Below, piece by piece: positions 61,855 through 64,000 of a DNA stretch of 64,000 nucleotides. The stretch comes from Didymodactylos carnosus (lineage: Eukaryota; Rotifera; Eurotatoria; Philodinida; Philodinidae): the NCBI GenBank assembly GCA_905250885.1, contig CAJNOQ010000107.1, positions 1-64,000 of the forward strand. The letters run 5' to 3'. Positions within the stretch are counted from its first letter, which is position 1. The number at the start of each line of letters is the position of its first letter. Both the position numbers and the translations under genes were made by a program. The notes under the pieces were generated by a model. That model worked only from the letters and a program-made list of their open reading frames with translations, searched no databases and was not told the DNA's origin.

Positions 61855-62505
61855 GTGTGCGGGGAAAAGAGACACCTTTTCAATTTTTTGTCGTACTTTT
61901 ATCAGTTCTGAGTTATTTTTGGTCGGGAAAACTTGCTGTTGAACATTGAAATCAGCTCACTACGCCACTGTAAAATTTTGATATTTGATTCGCAAAAAAT
62001 GCGATATAAATTCGAACATATTTTATGCAATAAATTAATTTCATAATTAAGTATGATAATTATAGCCAAGCATTTTTAATAAAACATTCTGTCCATATCA
62101 TCAACCAGAATCTCCTCTATCGAACCAGCCTCTATCGAGAAAAAAAGGATGAGATTTGACCGACGTATCGATCAAATACAGAAAAAATACGTTGGAAGAC
62201 TACAAGGCCTCTCGAAAATCAGGTCAATTTAAGGCACAAAAATTTCTTTCCAAGGACAGTCTTATGAAACAGATTTTCTTCTTCAAGATGAAAGATCAAA
62301 CGATCTTAGATTTGCATGTGCGAAGAAGATACTGGGCAATGTCGTCCAGTTAGTGCATTTCAAAGGCAGAAACGAACACCGAGAGCTGTTTTCGTGTTAA
62401 CTTGCAAAACAACCGCCAGTGAAAGTAGCGTGGCCTTTCCTCTTGAAGAAGAAAGTTTATTTCATAAGACTGTGGGGACTAGTGGAGTGTCTCTTTTTCC
62501 CCCAC
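61855..62505. mobile_element. Probable TIR element with GGGGAAAAAGAGACAC ends
   Basis: GTGTGCGGGGAAAAGAGACA at the left is matched by the inverse GTGTCTCTTTTTCCCCCAC at 62487-62505. The roughly 650-bp interior has no long frame. A third, opposite copy of the end (GGGGTAAAAAGAGACAC, 62509-62525) follows immediately, so the right end forms a palindrome with a second element or a rearranged end. Confidence 0.65.
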
Positions 62506-62633
62506 TCGGGGTAAAAAGAGACACTTTCATGGGGTTCTTCGCATTTTGGATGTGGTTGAAAATCGGACAGATATTTTAAAACGTATGTTCAACAACATCA
62601 GATCAATAATACATTGTCTGTTAACAATCCATT

Positions 62634-62729
62634 CAGTAGCTGTAAACACATATTTCAGTAGCTTTAAATACCAATCACAAATTCACTCCAAAAGTTTAGA
62701 GCTACTGAAATGTATATTTACAGCTACTG
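62634..62729. repeat. 96-nt imperfect hairpin
   Basis: CAGTAGCTGTAAACACATAT on the left arm (62634-62663) pairs, at 27 of 30 positions, with the right arm 62700-62729. A 36-nt loop separates them. Each arm itself contains the word CAGTAGCT twice. A mini-foldback is most likely. Its size also fits a small-RNA precursor. Confidence 0.75.
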
Positions 62730-62732
62730 TGA

Positions 62733-64000
62733 AAAAACCTTCAGCCAACCACAAAAATCCTTGTATATAAACTTTATACTTCAAACTTCCGTTTCCTTCG
62801 GGAAACGGACAAGTCCCTAGGAAGTTCTCACAAAAGAAATAGATAGCAGTATTTTAGTAAGTGAAAAAAAGATTTAACTACTCATAAAAATACCAATATC
62901 AATCTTTTAGGTAATTAGAATACAAAATAACATCGCACTCGGTTCACGTCTGATTCAAATTAAAATCTTAAATCGAATAAAGAGTATAACTTGCGTGAAT
63001 CATCTTCTGAATTGAAGTCAATGCTCACGCCTGCCTTCGGTCGGCGTACGTGCCTACAGTGTTTTTAATGACTAGTGGGACAAACGAGAACAAAATGGGT
63101 TTCCATTCTGTTTTCTACACTAAGAAAAGTATATCCCACTTTGTCTTCCACTTTGCTTCTGACAAATTTCCGCTTTATCTTTTTTCATATTTTCTGCCTT
63201 ACAAAATTAATCCATCGATCTCTGCTTGTTAAACACTTGTGAGCGAGAGAGACAGTATAATTTCTGTTTAATCGTCTGATTTTCATCACAATACGACATC
63301 GCTAGTGTCTGGAGATTAACATCAGCATGGTATTAGTCAAAAATGAAAAGGATTTGTGACTTCTGTCCAAGCGTATAAAAGTTTTGCAGCGTTTCTTTTT
63401 CTTCAGAAGTGTTCACCTTCCAGCTATTGTTTTAGTTACATTTTGTTTTAGATGAGTCATCTAAGGTGTTTGTTGTTAAATTTGTAATTGAGCAGGGTAA
63501 CGAAGTTAATTTCCATCCATTTAACTGAAAGTTATAAAACGAAACCCCTGTGACGATAAAAAGAATCTCTTTTAGCCAGTGTTAGGCAAAAACTTTCAAC
63601 TATTCCTATTTTGTCCACTTTACATTTCATATCAAAGTGGAAAATCCCACTTTGATCCTAACAGCAATTTGCTGCGGAGCAATTTGCACTTTAAGTGGAA
63701 AGTTCCGCTCTGAAAAAAATTCCTATCAAAAACACTGCGCACCTAGATGAGAAATATAGCGAACTTCTTTGATACCACGAAAAAACCGCATAATGTAATA
63801 TGAACCTAAAACGTTTTCTGGATCCACACACAGACCGACAACTATTTTGTAAGATCCTATACTAGCCTAAACCCAAGCGAATAAATTCTTAACACGGCAA
63901 TAAAAAAGTGTCGTTATACCCTCTCACTGGAATAATATGAACCAACCAGAAAAGAGGCTGAGCTAGGACCAGTAGTTAGACTAAATGCTAGGACTGGACT
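62733..64000. other. Gene-poor right edge with short hairpins
   Basis: No coding gene recognised. CAAAGTGG and CCACTTTG form a small perfect hairpin near 63634-63655, and related GTGGGACAAA / TCCCACTTTG words occur at 63075-63150, hinting at a decayed TIR element. The stretch 61330-61854 further left is also empty. Confidence 0.4.

Overview
The window reads as AT-rich animal nuclear DNA. Genes are split by many short GT-AG introns, mostly 50-70 nt, and several proteins are typical of metazoans (a PARP6/8-type enzyme, STOML1 with SPFH plus SCP2, a BRI3-like membrane protein, a CD225 protein). The small introns, AT-rich codons, Gln/Asn runs and 3'-splice-like sequences just before several start codons fit a bdelloid-rotifer-like animal. 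That placement is an inference; no diagnostic marker was seen.

Layout. 1-3.1 kb: repeats only (a ~49-bp tandem repeat, a small hairpin, TTAGG-like tracts, a TIR element). 3.2-8.4 kb: PARP6/8 homologue (+). 10.3-11.25 kb: two-exon protein of unknown function (+). 12.9-16.9 kb: SPB1/FTSJ3 rRNA methyltransferase (+, 18 exons). 18.6-19.1 kb: small two-exon membrane protein, possibly selenoprotein-K-like, whose stop codon lies inside a long perfect hairpin. 19.3-20.4 kb: hAT-type non-autonomous element and a piggyBac transposase remnant. 21.2-24.1 kb: divergent beta-tubulin (+) with two nested elements in one intron. 24.8-26.0 kb: piggyBac-type foldback element followed 11 bp later by a hAT MITE. 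26.3-26.7 kb: CD225-type membrane protein (+). 27.7-34.7 kb: SEC31 (-). 35.2-35.6 kb: BRI3-like protein (-). 37.6-39.8 kb: short-chain dehydrogenase (+). 40.7-43.7 kb: STOML1 (+). 43.9-44.5 kb: mitochondrial ribosomal protein L32 (+). 47.4-50.6 kb: long low-complexity protein of unknown function (-). 50.6-64 kb: gene-poor and rich in foldback and TIR elements, with two doubtful coding remnants at 58.6-59.2 and 60.0-61.2 kb (both -).

The recognised genes are unrelated cellular housekeeping genes: ADP-ribosylation, ribosome biogenesis, cytoskeleton, ER-to-Golgi transport, lipid/retinoid-type redox, membrane scaffolding and mitochondrial translation. They do not form a pathway. The most distinctive content is the dense set of non-autonomous DNA elements, mainly long inverted repeats. 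Many sit inside introns of these genes, so their transcripts should form long hairpins. Four copies of one foldback family share a core but carry two different sets of outer arms. No CRISPR array, confident tRNA/rRNA gene or retroviral element was recognised.
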